From NCBI GenBank assembly GCA_033439255.1, contig CM065878.1, positions 3,348,001 to 3,412,000 on the forward strand: a stretch of 64,000 bases of DNA, read 5' to 3'. This stretch comes from Hericium rajendrae (taxonomy: Eukaryota > Basidiomycota > Agaricomycetes > Russulales > Hericiaceae). Shown here one piece after another: positions 12,811 to 24,288 of the stretch. The position numbers and the translations under genes were made by a program. Under the pieces are notes generated by a model, which worked only from the letters and a program-made list of their open reading frames with translations, ran no database searches and was not told the DNA's origin. The stretch's first letter is position 1; every line of letters begins with the position of its first letter.

Positions 12811-14821
12811 TTATAGCTCTGATAGCTCCCCTCCCGAACTTATACGAGTCGGGAACGTGTACGTGCCCGAGTCGAAGGAGTCGACATGCCGTACGGGCCG
12901 TCGATGCGTTCCTCCAATGAAGGAGGGTGGCCGGCGGGGATCAATGAGCTGGAACGTCCGGGATGTCTCCGAATTTGTGTTAAGCATGGGGTCCCAATAA
13001 GCAGGGTTTCTGAACATGGCCTCCTCCTCGTGGCGATGAACGACGCGACCGAAGCTGTGAACAGCAAGAGCAGACATGAAGGCCCCTGCATTGTCGTGAT
13101 TAGAAATGGGACGACGAGGGGATGGCCATCGCAACTCACAGTTCATCCCAAGCCATCCTGTCGGCGCCCAAAGGATCTGACGCTTTATCGCAATGAAACC
13201 AAGAACTGCGCTGATTGCACAGATGGCGGAAATAAATGCGCTGTATCCCGCCTGATAATCGAACACGTAAAATTCAGCGGACAGTTCCAAGACGGGTGCC
13301 AAGCATCAATCACCTCTTCCCGCATAACCTCGCGGAAGAGGATCATCCGGGGCTTCAAACTACTGAACGGCGGAGCATATGAGTCGAGGGTTGTCTCTTG
13401 GTAGCGGTTAGGGGGAATAGTGCTCAAGCGCTCGATATCCTGCGTAGCGAGACGGAGTCGAGGTGGCTGGGATAGCGGCTGATCCCCCGGTATCGAGGAC
13501 TTGCGCATGGCCGGCGGGGTCGGCGATGGGCTCGAGATGAACACATTACGACAGCAGTCTCGGAGGCCATCGAGGTACGGCCACGTCGAGGGCTGATTTC
13601 CGGTGGCAAGACGAAGCTGGTGACGATCGAGCAACGTAATCCCACCAACCTCGGGGCGACGGAATGCGCAGTATGTGGGACGCTCTCTTGTCACCCCGAC
13701 TGCTGTTCAGGTCGGGGTCCGAGGGGCTCCGATAGGAAATGCGGCCTTTCGCTGCCAGAAGGCGAGACGCTTTCCAGACGGTGTACATAACTATAGATTG
13801 AAATATCAGGAAACCGCAGCGGGCGGCAATGCTGTTGACACTTACAGCATGAAAAAATGAATGTAGCCTCCAAGGCAATTAAAATCATCATGGGCATGAG
13901 TAATGTGGCGCTATCTACGCGTGTGCAGCTGCCTGTGGAGATTACAGTCAGACGGCGGTATCTTGTTGACAACAGTGGAAGCCGCACCAACCAAGCGACG
14001 ATCTGCCCGCTGAGTTACCATATCGATGATCACCAAAATGAAGTTAGCCAGTCGGAGAGAGCCTAACACGATGAGAACCAGCACGGATTTGTTCATGCAG
14101 CGCCAGGCCTTCAATCCATAGACGCCTGTCAACTTCCGGAATATTGAGCCAGAGGCAGAAATGCAAGAAGCTCAGAACCTACCAGCATCCCGGAGGAAAC
14201 GGAAGACAGGAAGCCCATTGTCCGAGTAATCCTGCTGAGATTAAACAACGTGCATGCGGAAGCGGAGATGACAACTTACGTTTCACAGTCTACACTGAGG
14301 TTGAAAACTCCGATAAGGAGAGTGCCCCATGCGAACGGAGCCAGGACCTGACTGGCAAACAAGATGTAGAACAATTCCTTATTTTTGACCTTCATCCTCC
14401 GAATGTACCCATAAGACACCACGATATTCCGGAGGAATAGCAGCAGGTATGCCCCCGTCACTACGAGACTTGCGGCCGCGAGTCGCGCATCCTGGATTAT
14501 CGGAGGCGCAAGCAGAGACCCATCTCCGCGCGTGATATAGTCGGGATGGCCGATCGAGGGCAGAGGCGCGTCGTAATATCGATTGAAATTGGAGACCGTG
14601 AATGTTGTGTGCACTTGGATCACTGCAGCACCGCAACAGGGGGCGGCTCGCGCTATGTCGACGTAGGCAGCTGCAGCAGAGGACGGAGTGGGGAACAAAG
14701 TAGACGTCGCGACGCCGTCAAAAGCGGATGGAGTGGGCGAAGGGTCGAGGGCGCGCCGTGCGAGGACGGGAGCTGTAGGTCCCAGAAACATGAAATGAGT
14801 CTGGCAGCTCGAGGAGGTCAA
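12811..14821 (-). CDS. Putative multi-pass membrane protein, function unknown
   Basis: I do not recognise this family. Several hydrophobic segments run in order on the minus strand: AAASLVVTGAYLLLFLR, LFYILFASQVLAPFAWGTLLIGVF, VLVLIVLGSLRLANFILVIID, ATLLMPMMILIALEATFIF, and a last one near 13200-13290 (AFISAICAISAVLGFIAIK). This suggests five to seven helices with a cytosolic tail rich in Ser, Pro and Arg (about 13400-13650). Splices are clear at some joints, for example the GTAAGTGTC donor near 13850 with acceptor TATAG leading to MYTVWKASRLLAAKGR. At least two frame changes (near 13660 and 13300) have no good intron and may be one-base errors. The start is unresolved: an upstream segment reading TVDIQGLTPPSWSPLNS suggests 5' exons as far as about 15,100. 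The given start is the first ATG of the longest open exon. Confidence 0.5.
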
Positions 14822-15490
14822 CGGCGACGCGAAGGCGGCTGTTTAGCGGGGACCAGGACGGGGGGGTCAAGCCCTGGATGTCGACGGTCTGAAAGGTGAT
14901 CAGAGGGAGCAGAAGGTATCTGACCGACGTTGCAGACTGAAGACGGGGGCCGAAGGGGTTCCTGACAATCTACAACGCGCGCCATACTTATGAGCTCTAT
15001 GAAATAATGCCAAAACGTAAATGGGCTAAGCGAGCCCGACGCCTTGTATTGCACCGCGCCGCACGAGTCCCACACACGCATCCGTCCCTGCATCTCGCGT
15101 CCACAAGAATATATTTCTTTTTGACAGCTCCATCTCAATCATTGATGTCGGCTTCCGTCGCCGTGACCCCCTAATCACTCTGCCTCTGCCCTCTGTGCCG
15201 CTCTGCTTGTCTCCATCGGCCTTCATCTCAGCCCTGATCATCCAGTCGAAGCGGTATCACAATGCAATCCACGACCAGCCAAATTCGAACTGCTTCCAGT
15301 TACCCGGATCGCTCTGATAACATTACAAGTTTAAGCGTCTAGTCGCCTTCCAATTTACCCATATTTATGTTAATTGGTTGCATGCCTGGTCGGCAGCCGT
15401 TTAAATTGCCTCGGTCTGCGGGCTTCTCCGAGCACCATACAGGATACAGGATACAACGATGCCTGCTTCTCTGATGAGGTGTCAAACCCC
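14822..15490. other. Promoter and possible 5' exons of the membrane protein gene
   Basis: The left part (to about 15,100) probably contains unassigned 5' exons of the membrane protein gene on the minus strand. The rest shows nothing I can name; it separates that gene from the 3' end of the GPI protein. Confidence 0.35.
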
Positions 15491-16910
15491 TCACACATTG
15501 CACCAAAATGAAATGAGTCCGGAAGCACCGAGAAACAGCAAGAACAAAATCGAAGACGGGGAGGGGTGTGTAGCTAATGCAGCGTTCACTGGGATCAAAT
15601 TATCGTTAGAGCCACTGGCAACGGGACTACTAGTGAGAACTGTGGGATCGATTTGCGTAGTGGTGGACGTGATGCTGTTGAGGGTTGAGTTGGTGTCAGT
15701 GATAAGCCAGCTACCAGGACTGGCAGCATTAATATTGGGTACCCACACTGTGGTGAAGCCGGTGGTCTCTCCCGGCGCCGTTACAGTCCGCGTTGCCAAC
15801 GAGACCAGAACAAATGTGACTGTATCTGTCTCCGTAGAAGTAGGCGGTGTGCCGGTCGCTGTAACGGTTACAGTGTCCCGAGGAGAAGAAATAGGAGTTG
15901 AGGGAGAAGAGGGAGTGGGGAAAATGACACCTGAAGGACCGATCGTTAGAGTTATGATGTTCGCCGTTGAAGAAGTCGTGGCAGGTGGAAAAGACGATGA
16001 TGGGGATGTGGGTGTTAAAACGGGGATGGACGAAGACGAAGGTGATGTGACAGTTACAAGTTGGCTCGTAGAACCTCCAGACGTAGAAGACGTATCAAGC
16101 GGCGGCAACCCCGTCGTGTTGAGGAAGGGGTTTTGCGGTGGTGGCGAAGACGGTTGCGGGAGCGTTTGTAAGGAATTGGTTCCATTCTGGCACGATCCAC
16201 TGGGATTGGTATTCTCGATAGAGATGGGAACTGGCGTTATTGAAAAGAAGCACTGCCCATTGATGTGAGATCCTTCATAGACAGTAAACTGCGGTAGGTT
16301 TTGATGTCGTGAGTAGAACAGGTCGAAGGACAGCATCACGGGGAAACACAAACGTTGTAGTCTCCAGCAGGAACGCAGCTCGGAACGGAGAAATCCAGAT
16401 GTTTGACGGTGCTCCCGGTTCCTGCGTAAGAAGACCAGGTCCAGATGAAACTGTCAAATTCAGGGTGTTCTGGGACGACACAAGATACAATTCCAGAGAA
16501 TCAAAGCCCGTGGCGACACTCGATCCCGACGTAGCTGACGATGGAGGAAGCTTGCCATTGCCCGAAATCTACGATTCAAGGTCAGTACAGTCGCCCCGGC
16601 CGTGCTGATTCTGTACAAACATCAATGGCTACGGGCATGTTGCTACCCGCATGGAAGACGCTGATCGAAGTCAGATAAATTAGCATCTTTGCTGGTCATT
16701 ATTGATAATTTGAGCAGATGCGCACCCATTTGGAGCAGGAGCATCGACGATAGCAAGAGCAGCGGTGAAGACCTGGCCATTGACTAAGAACTGTGCGGCG
16801 GCTGGAATGGGAAGGAGGGCAGCGAGGACGAAGACGAGAACAAAGAGCGGACGGAGCAAGCGACTTGATGCGCAGCTCGGGTGAACCAGCACCGCCGACG
16901 GGGATGCCAT
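15491..16910 (-). CDS. Secreted Ser/Thr-rich GPI-anchored protein
   Basis: Four exons can be placed: 16726-16910, 16621-16660, 16354-16568 and 15491-16288, with introns of 65, 52 and 65 bases. A signal peptide (LLRPLFVLVFVLAALLPIPA) leads into a small beta-rich ectodomain of a family I know from basidiomycete secretomes (APAPNGVFHAGSNMPVAID, then ISGNGKLPPSS, TVSSGPGLLTQE, VPAGDYNFTVYEGSHINGQ, FFSITPVPISI). A long Ser/Thr/Pro stretch follows, where O-glycans are likely, and a hydrophobic C-terminus (SILFLLFLGASGLISFW) fits a GPI signal. Exon 3 breaks frame by one base at 16414-16418 (CCCGG on the plus strand); adding one base joins LLTQEP to GSTVKHLDFS. The role is unknown; cell wall or membrane surface is inferred. 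An in-frame ATG at 17009 is less likely because it hides the signal peptide. Confidence 0.75.
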
Positions 16911-17208
16911 GGATGTGTAGACTGCTAAGTCGACAGGCGGCACCGCGGTCGGTATGTCCTCGACGGAGACGGAAAGGTCAGCACCTACACTGGTGACTGA
17001 ACGATGCAAGTGTTATAGGGCGAGATCCCCGACAACGATTCCCATCATCATGAAAAGAAAGCCCAGCTTCCACGCCCGTAACCAATCATAAATTGTTGTC
17101 GGTAAATGAGCGTTGCGGTCATCAAGCTGGCGTTCCTGATGCAGACCTCGGAGGCAACTCGGAAGTCGTTACGGTCACACGTGATCGTGTCTCTTCCGCG
17201 CTCCCGTC

Positions 17209-18424
17209 ATGGCCGTCGAAACTCTACCATCTACACCTCCACAATCTGATGAACAAAGCTCCTCGAAGAAACCAATATATGAAGGCAGTACGCAATTCAG
17301 GAATTGGCGATTTTCGGCAGCGCAACTCCATGCAACACGGACTTCTCTAAACGCCGGCGCTGTGGCGGCCATCCGGCATACCTTCGAGGCAAACTCGGTG
17401 TGCTCTAATCGGCCATTTCGCTCTCATAATTTGACTTATCTATCATATAGCCCGGGTCCTCTTCGGATATTCAGTTCTTGACCGCCGAAGAGGAGATTCT
17501 CCTCGTGAAGCTGTATGTTACGAAGATCACACAACTATGCGGGCACTTTCGATTTCCGGAAGAGGTCGAGGCGACCGCCATCAGCTACTTGAAGCGTTTC
17601 TATCTGAAGAACACGGTAATGGATTGGCATCCAAAGAACGTTATGTGCGTTCTGCATTCGATTCGGACGCGTCGGTGAAGGTCTTATATCTTTGGGAGTA
17701 GGCTGACCGCTCTCTTCCTCGCGACGAAGACGACCAACCATCCAATATCTCTGGAAGCATACACAAGCAATATCCCCAGGACGGCGCCATCTGACGTTCT
17801 GGATCTCGAGTTCCTTGTCGCGCAGAGTCTCGAGTTCGAGTTCGCCATTTGGCATGTGCACCGTGCGTTATGGGGACTATGGCTCGACTTGCAGGTACAT
17901 TCCTGACGTCATGCCATGTTCGCGATATGCTTATCCAGCGGCAGGATCTACCAGATCCTCCATCCACTGAAAAGCTGAAAGAATGCTACGACACTGCCCT
18001 CCAACACGTCCGAACATCTCGCATGACGGACGCAGACTTGATCTACACGCCCTCGCAGATCGCCCTCGCCTGTATGTCGCTCGCCGATGAAGATCTCGCA
18101 GCTCGCTGGGCCCGGAGCAAAGACGCAGAAGCCGCCCTCGAAATCATTGAATCCATCAAGGACTTGATCAAGGGCGACGGCACAGTTCCGTCGGTGGAGG
18201 TGGTGCGGGAGATCGACAGGAGGCTTCGACTGTGCAAGAACCCTGAAAAGGTGGTGGGCAGTCAAGCATACCTGGCTAAGAAGGAGCAGGATGAGAAGGA
18301 TGCGGAGATGAAGAGGGCGAGGAAGGCTGATTTGGCGAGGAAAGCTATGGAGGAGAGTGATCCATTTGGGACTGAGTTGGGAACGGAAGCTCAAAACATC
18401 GCAGAGCTGGATGAGGATGACTGA
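17209..18424 (+). CDS. Cyclin H homologue (TFIIH/CAK, Ccl1-like)
   Basis: Four exons (17209-17397, 17451-17644, 17702-17894, 17939-18424) join in frame to a 353-residue protein without errors. The N-terminus reads YEGSTQFRNWRFSAAQL, the classic cyclin H opening, followed by the cyclin box (EEEILLVKLYVTKITQLC, EVEATAISYLKRFYLKNTVM, NVMLTALFLATKTTN) and a second repeat (DADLIYTPSQIALACMSLA). A charged helix ends the protein. In other eukaryotes cyclin H activates the kinase that phosphorylates the RNA polymerase II tail and CDKs, as part of TFIIH. Exon 3 carries an odd WHVHRALWGLWLDLQ before the third intron. The assignment is strong at family level; orthology to Ccl1 is inference. Confidence 0.88.
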
Positions 18425-18901
18425 GTATTGAAGTCAGTTATGTAGTGGCTAATATCGTGTTCTCGGGGACGGTATTTGTATGAACATTGTACAATTCAAA
18501 ACAGAACAATTGTGCATTTGTCGACCCGTGCGTGCAATGACGATGATGCTGAGAAGGAAAACGAAATCAGACACCGCTGCAAACTATGCGACAAGGTAGA
18601 TAAAGATACATTCAGGATGGCTGAGCAACAGACAAAGAAAATACGACGACCAACTGAGCCAACACCAACCACATCGAACAGGGCATCGTGCCGTCACAGT
18701 GAGCTCAATCCGATAGGGAAAAAGCAAACCCTTAACCATTTCAATCATCATCGTACACTCTCATTATCGAAAATCAACAGGAGGATAGTTACGGCCCATG
18801 CATCACGTCATATTGTAGTGAAAGCAACATAGAAAAGGGTGTCGACGACATAGACTCATGGTCAGGGAAGGCATATTTATAAATGTGGGGTGCCATGAGA
18901 T
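18425..18901. other. Convergent intergenic spacer
   Basis: This is the 3' region between cyclin H and uL13. No gene seen. Confidence 0.55.
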
Positions 18902-19668
18902 CTAGTAGCCGAGGGCGGTAAGCTTCTCGAACGAAGAAGCGTTGTCTGCCTGGGCCTTTTGGCGCAGCTTGACAGCGGCGAGCTATAGATGCCAGTCAGT
19001 GATGAAGAACATGAAGGCCTCGACGGGGTCGTACCTTGCGCTCATGGAAGGCCTGAGCCTTGATCTTCCTCTTCTCCTCAAGACGGTCAACAACGTCCTT
19101 GTAGCCCCAACCGACCTCGTGAGAGAGACGCTGCATAGCGAGAAACAATGTTAATAGAAGCTGATGACAATAGATGTAAAGACGCACCTTGACAGTGCAG
19201 AACTTCCGACCCGGCTTCAACCTCAACACCCGCAGCGCCTCCGGCACGACCATCCGCTTCTTCCTGTCGTATGGTGGGGGAACACCCTCGAAGAGCTTCA
19301 GACGCTCAAGAGCTGCCGCGCCGCGGGCAGTCTTGTGGGGAACCATGCCGCGGATGGCCCGGAAGAGGATCTTGGAAGGAGCACGGTGATGGAAAGGGCC
19401 AGACTTTTTGGGGTTGACAATATGGCGCTTGTGGAGGAAGTTGTGGTAGCGCAACTGGAATGATGGATAAGAACGGCATTCAACGCAAGTGCAATGATAA
19501 CGAACGCACCTTGTTGCGGAAGAAGCTGCCCGAAATGTTGATCTCCTCGCAACGCACCACCACGATCTTCTGGCCAGAGAGAATCTGCTTGGAGATGATC
19601 GAGGCCAGCCGACCGAGGAGATGGCCCTTGCCATCAATAACGATGGGGTTGGAGGAGATAGTGGCCAT
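18902..19668 (-). CDS. 60S ribosomal protein uL13 (Rpl16/L13a)
   Basis: The product is a cytosolic large-subunit protein. It reads [20 protein letters not shown], then [70 protein letters not shown] and [20 protein letters not shown], all typical of uL13. Three introns are visible, one after SFFRNK, one after GRKFCTVK and one after FHERK; the last exon encodes [20 protein letters not shown] and ends at 18902. A likely 5' UTR intron runs from a GTGAGAG donor near 19800 to TTAATTTCAG near 19735. I preferred the MATISS start to the in-frame ATG at 19695 because the family starts close to the conserved [13 protein letters not shown]. The frame is intact. Confidence 0.92.
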
Positions 19669-20735
19669 GTCGAGTCTACGCGCGTAAATGGTCAAAATCG
19701 GACGGGAATTTCGCTCTCAACGATAGGACTAACCTGAAATTAATGGGGACGATTGGGGGATGTTCAGCACCTATGCTGCGTACAGATATGTGAAGCTCTC
19801 ACCTTGAGGGTCTTGCGGTCTTGCAGTCGTTGGAGGAGACCCGAGTCCTACGCCCAGTGATAGTGACAGCCATGACAGCCACTGTGACTGGAACTGCACA
19901 GTGGCTTCGGCGTCCTCCGAAACCTTATAACCGTCATCCCGCCCTCTACCTGACTTCAATTATATCGCGACGTGTGGAGGAGGTACACGTTGAACTGTCC
20001 AGCTGTAGGGTCTTCATGTGCAACTTGCCTTTGTCGAAATTGCCTTTGCTTGAATTTCGTTCTATGAGTTCTGTGCAATTGTAGTGCCTCAGCAAGTGTA
20101 CACAACATTGGCGCAGTGGGCGTAAGCAGGCGCATGCATCCATGTGAATAATCACTCGTATTCTTTGCGTCACGAATTCTGCATCGATCTCCATCCGACT
20201 TTCAGTCTAGTCGTCGTTACGGACGTCGTGAAGGAGGTCACTTTTCACTGTTCATTACGAGTGCTTTCAATCATCCTCTTCGGCTTGTCATTTCTTGAGC
20301 TCAGTAGAGCTGTAACTAGCAAGGCCGCGGGCCAACACTAACAAATAAGAAGTCCAGATTTAATATAGCTATGCCCTCAGAATACTGTTTGCTGGTACCG
20401 CTGGAAGAGCTGTGATGGAAGACACCTTCAGCGACATATCGCCCAGGAAATCATACAATATAGAAATGTACAGTGTTAATATTGTTGCAAGGCATCTCTC
20501 AAGGGCTGTCTGCCTCGGTGACAATATTTGGTCTGTACAGGAATGATGCAGCGTTGAGTTCACTTGAAAAGGATGGACGTGCATTGGACGAGCACTCGAG
20601 CTGACTACAAGGCGATGCGTCATCAATGCTTGCCGAAGTCTTCGGCTTTCTCCGAGCGGAGCTGGGATTGGGCATGAGCGAAGTGACCCGACAGCGAGCA
20701 CCTGCCAGTCAGCAGCCTCGTCCTCTCAAAACAAA
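19669..20735. other. Divergent intergenic stretch
   Basis: This holds the promoter and probable 5' UTR intron of uL13 on the left and the promoter of the acyl carrier protein on the right. The middle (about 20,000-20,600) shows no gene. Confidence 0.5.
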
Positions 20736-21340
20736 ATGTCTCTTCTGCGTGTCGCCTTCCGTTCTGCGCGTCCTCGTTTGGCTGTCGCGTCTCTTCCCAG
20801 GTTCCATGAGACTCGCCTTCCCATGAGCCGTCTTCCCATGCGCGCGGCGTTCTCGGCCGCTGCGGGTTTGAACAAGTCGGAGATCGAGGCGCGTGTGCTT
20901 GACGTGTTTAAGGGGTTCGAGAAGGTAGATCCTGCAAAAGTTCGTGGCTATTTTACACGTTGGAGATTGGCGTTTGATTCTTACCAGTTCATCATGCAGC
21001 TCTCGCCGACTGCGAGATTTACGGAGGACTTGGGTCTCGATAGCTTGGACGCCGTAGAGGTTGTCATGGCTGTGGAGGAGGTTCGTCTTCCTGGAATCAA
21101 CCACGGTCTTTCCTTTTGATCAGGCATTCCAGGAGTTTGCCATTGAGATTCCGGACGCTGAGGCCGACGAGATCAAGACGGTGCAGCAGGGTCAGTTCTC
21201 TACGTTCCCACCATGCGACGACAGCTAAGACTGATCCTCTCGGTGCAGCGATTGACTACATTGCGAAGACACCGGAAGGTGAGCCTTCGAATCTTGATGT
21301 CATAAACTCCCTTCTAATAGTCTTTTCTGTAGCGCATTGA
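20736..21340 (+). CDS. Mitochondrial acyl carrier protein (also complex I subunit)
   Basis: An Arg-rich mitochondrial presequence (about residues 1-43, MSLLRVAFRSARPRLAVASL) leads into an ACP fold: EARVLDVFKGFEKVDPAK, then LSPTARFTEDLGLDSLDAVE. The Ser in DSLD is the 4'-phosphopantetheine site. The rest (MAVEEEFAIEIPDAEADEIK, TVQQAIDYIAKTPE) ends with AH and a stop. Five exons are joined by GT..AG introns, all in phase. In fungi this protein carries fatty acyl chains in mitochondria, supplies the octanoyl group for lipoate and binds complex I and Fe-S assembly factors. That matters here because the window also encodes a lipoylated protein and a complex I subunit (positions 55,227 and 56,236). 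Confidence 0.9.
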
Positions 21341-21660
21341 GAGTTGCTGTATTTCGCGTCGTCTTTTCCTCCCACCTTTTTTGCATCCCTACTCAATGCC
21401 CGACCATGTCATATCTCCCTAGTTGCCGTCAGTAATAGCATCGGACTATGTTGCAAATCCACTGACGTTTGTCAATTCTGATATGCGAGAATCAATGTCT
21501 GAGTTGCACTGTGCATCATGTGACGGCGTTGGAAACTGCCAACTTGCATCTCACCGGCTGGATTCATCGATCGCTTTGCTGGCGCCCTGAAGAGCCTTGG
21601 AGGCTTATTTTTGCTCTTCTAATCGATTTCTCTTGCGTCAAACATAAACTCATCTCCACA
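21341..21660. other. Spacer and possible 5' exon of the SMP-30 gene
   Basis: The sequence between the ACP stop and the first recognisable SMP-30 exon probably includes the missing 5' exon of that gene. An open frame (21469-21660) continues into the conserved exon but does not look like the family's N-terminus. Confidence 0.4.
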
Positions 21661-22933
21661 GCATCTCAAGGCAAGGCGTATCGGGTGTCTGAACCCTTAA
21701 TCAGAACCGGTTGTATGTTGGGCGAAGGTAAGGTGTACTTTTTTCCCTGGACCATTCAAGCGCATTTAACACAATACAGGTCCTCTTTTTGACCATGCTA
21801 CCGCAACGTTACATTTCATATATACACTGGAGAGCAAGGTTGTATATTGCGTCGTTTTAGACTAGCATTCAATATCTGACTAGATGTGCTCCAGATGTAT
21901 CATCTGAATACCGAAACGCGCGAACTGCGCCACGTACAACTTCCTGAAGCCGTGACGTGCCTTGCCTTGCGTCGTGACGGGAAAGGAGTCAGTATTCTGC
22001 GATTAGCTGTCTTTCTGCGTCACTCACGTTGGAAGCAGTTTGCATGTGCGACTGCTCTGGCAATGCGTTCTTGCATGGAAACACCCGGAGTACATATGTC
22101 CACCCAATTCCTCCTGAACAGCAACTTTCCATGCGTTTCAACGATGGTGCTTGCGACAGCAATGGTCGGTTCTTCGTTGGATCAGTGTATTCAAGAGAAC
22201 ACAATCTTCCGGGTTTGTTGCATCGGTATGATCCGCAGATAGAACTTGTATTGTCGTCGATGAGGGCATTTTCATCGTAAGGATACCTGGTCAGCGCCTG
22301 TCATTGTGCTTTCTTCACACCGTTCACAGGACTCAAATGGGATAGGCTGGAGCCCCGATGAGAAAACGATGTAAATGATTTTTTATCTTACCATTGCAAC
22401 ACCGTCACATCTCAGGTATTTCACAGATTCTCGCAAGAATATCATCTACGCATATGATTATGATGACGGCAAGTTGTCCAATAGACGAGTCTTTATTGAT
22501 GCTTTAGCGCAAGGATTCCCAGAAAATTCCTTTTGTGACGGCCTCTGCATTGACAGTGAAGGATGCCCATGGAGTGCTCGGTTTGTTCTCCTTGGCCTGC
22601 CCTCTAAACTTGGCTTATATCCTAGAAGATGGGGAGGCTCGCGGGTTTGCAAGTTCATGACAGAGGGTGTCCTCGATTTCGAAATTTCTATACCACAAGC
22701 GTTCTACGTCACAGCATGCTGCTTTTGGAGGCAAGAATAATGTTTGCTTCTCGAAGACTAAATTGACATCCACCCTAGGGCTCAACGAAGACAAGCTGTA
22801 CATCACCATTGCTCACGCTAGCGCTCTGGTGGAGATGCAGACCTTCAGAAACAAAATCCCTTTCAGGAGATCTTTTTATGGTAGATTTGGACAATTTCGG
22901 GGAGGGACGTGGCGGTATGAATTCGGGTTGTAG
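21661..22933 (+). CDS. SMP-30/gluconolactonase-family enzyme
   Basis: This is a six-bladed beta-propeller hydrolase family; members open sugar lactones or organophosphates with a divalent metal. Conserved blocks in order: EPLIRTGCMLGEG then GPLFDHATATLHF, YHLNTETRELRHV, AVTCLALRRDGKG, MRFNDGACDSNGRFFVGS (the metal-binding Asn and Asp lie here), DSNGIGWSPDEKTM followed by YFTDSRKNIIYAYDYD, SFCDGLCIDSEGCPW, and the C-terminal GQFRGGTWRYEFGL. Many short introns separate the blocks. The first exon is uncertain; the ATG inside CMLGEG (21715) is too late, so the start is given as the exon boundary. One base appears missing at 22889-22890 (GG), where SGDLFMVDL must join GQFRGG. The substrate cannot be told from sequence. 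Confidence 0.78.
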
Positions 22934-23249
22934 ACTTGCAATGGTCCGGACGCCTCGGGCACCGACTATCATTGTTGGATCCCATAATACATCGTATCTG
23001 CTTTTCAACTTGAATAAATTACTTCAATCCAGATACTTGACGACACCAATTTTATTGATTCAACCCGAATTTCTTCCCGGATTTCGCGTCGTAAGTAAAG
23101 ATAGCTCAAGACCCGGTTGAATGAATGGCGCCGAACGCGCCGAGCGTCTGCGGAGTTTGCCGTGCCAGTTTCGACAGTTTCGTCTTGACCACAGCGCGTC
23201 CCCGACTCGAGCTGGACGCTATTCTCGTCTGCTACTCTCCCTTGGCCCA
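22934..23249. other. Intergenic spacer
   Basis: This lies between the SMP-30 gene and bL17m on the same strand. An open frame continues on the other side of a stop but shows no homology. No gene supported. Confidence 0.45.
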
Positions 23250-24288
23250 CCATGAAGCATGGCATCGCGTTCCGAAAATTCTCGCGAACATCCTCGCATA
23301 GGATGCTCATGCTTCGGTGAGTTTTCCAACGGTCCTATGCCTATTACTGCAGACTGAGTACCACGCACACATCGGTAGCAATCTTGTGACGTCCCTGGTC
23401 GAGCATGAGCAAATAAAGACGACTCTGCCCAAGGCCAGAGATACGGCGAGATTGGCCGAGAAGGGCATGTGCACTGATGCCGGCTCTATGCTTCTTATTG
23501 ACGCGTCTGCAGATCATTACCATGGGCAAGAAGGGTAACCTCCCTGCATACCGCAAGGCGTCTGGATTCCTGCTGCGACCAAAACTTACACCCAAGGTAT
23601 TCGGGGAACTGGCAACCCGTTACGCAGACAGGGAAGGCGGCTACACCCGGATACATAAGTTCGGCAACCGGCCAGGTGACAACGCACCCCATGCCATCCT
23701 TGAGCTGGTGGACAACCCGCGAGACCTGAAGTTCGAGATGACGGCGCGAGCCGTGGGGTGGGAGTTACTGGAGAGCAAGCTGAAGAGCACCGCTCCGAGA
23801 AAGCTGGCGGAGCATGGTGTGCAGGATATCGAAACGACGTTGCACCGCGAACGCTCGCTCACGCCTGAGGCGCGGGGCCAACTGCGACCGACAACACGGT
23901 GGAATTTCCAGAAGGTGCTCAAGTTCAGGATCTCAGGAGTCCCTTCAGCAACTGGCCAAGAAGGCGGAGGGCCACGTCGTACGTCGCATATTATCCTATC
24001 CGTGACGTGATTCTAATTCCACGTTCTGCAGGACACTTTGCTGGCGAAGCCGCTGGCGCTCAAGTCGCTCCGTGAACCTTCTCCGCCTGAGACCTCAGAG
24101 CCAGAGCAGGAATACTTCCGTGATATCAAGGACCTCAAGTTGAAGGCGGAGAGTCCGTTCCTGGCAGCACGCGTAGTGCCCTTTCTTTGGCCCAGGGTGC
24201 TCTGGGACGGTCGCCCGGCCGCAAATTGCGGTGGTTCGAGAGGCGGAAGCTTGGTGTAGACAGATCACTCGATTGGAGCCAGTTCTAG
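23250..24288 (+). CDS. Mitochondrial ribosomal protein bL17m
   Basis: This is the large-subunit protein of the mitochondrial ribosome. It reads [20 protein letters not shown] then [28 protein letters not shown] and [20 protein letters not shown]: the bL17 core. A fungal extension follows ([37 protein letters not shown]). Three introns are needed; the donor after LAEK at about 23461 reads GGCATG rather than GT, either a GC-AG intron with an extra G or a base error. Two more one-base breaks occur: an extra base at 23928-23930 (before [16 protein letters not shown]) and a missing one at 24160-24161 (before [14 protein letters not shown]). With these resolved the protein ends near [13 protein letters not shown] at 24288; the raw frame stops at 24259. 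Confidence 0.82.
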
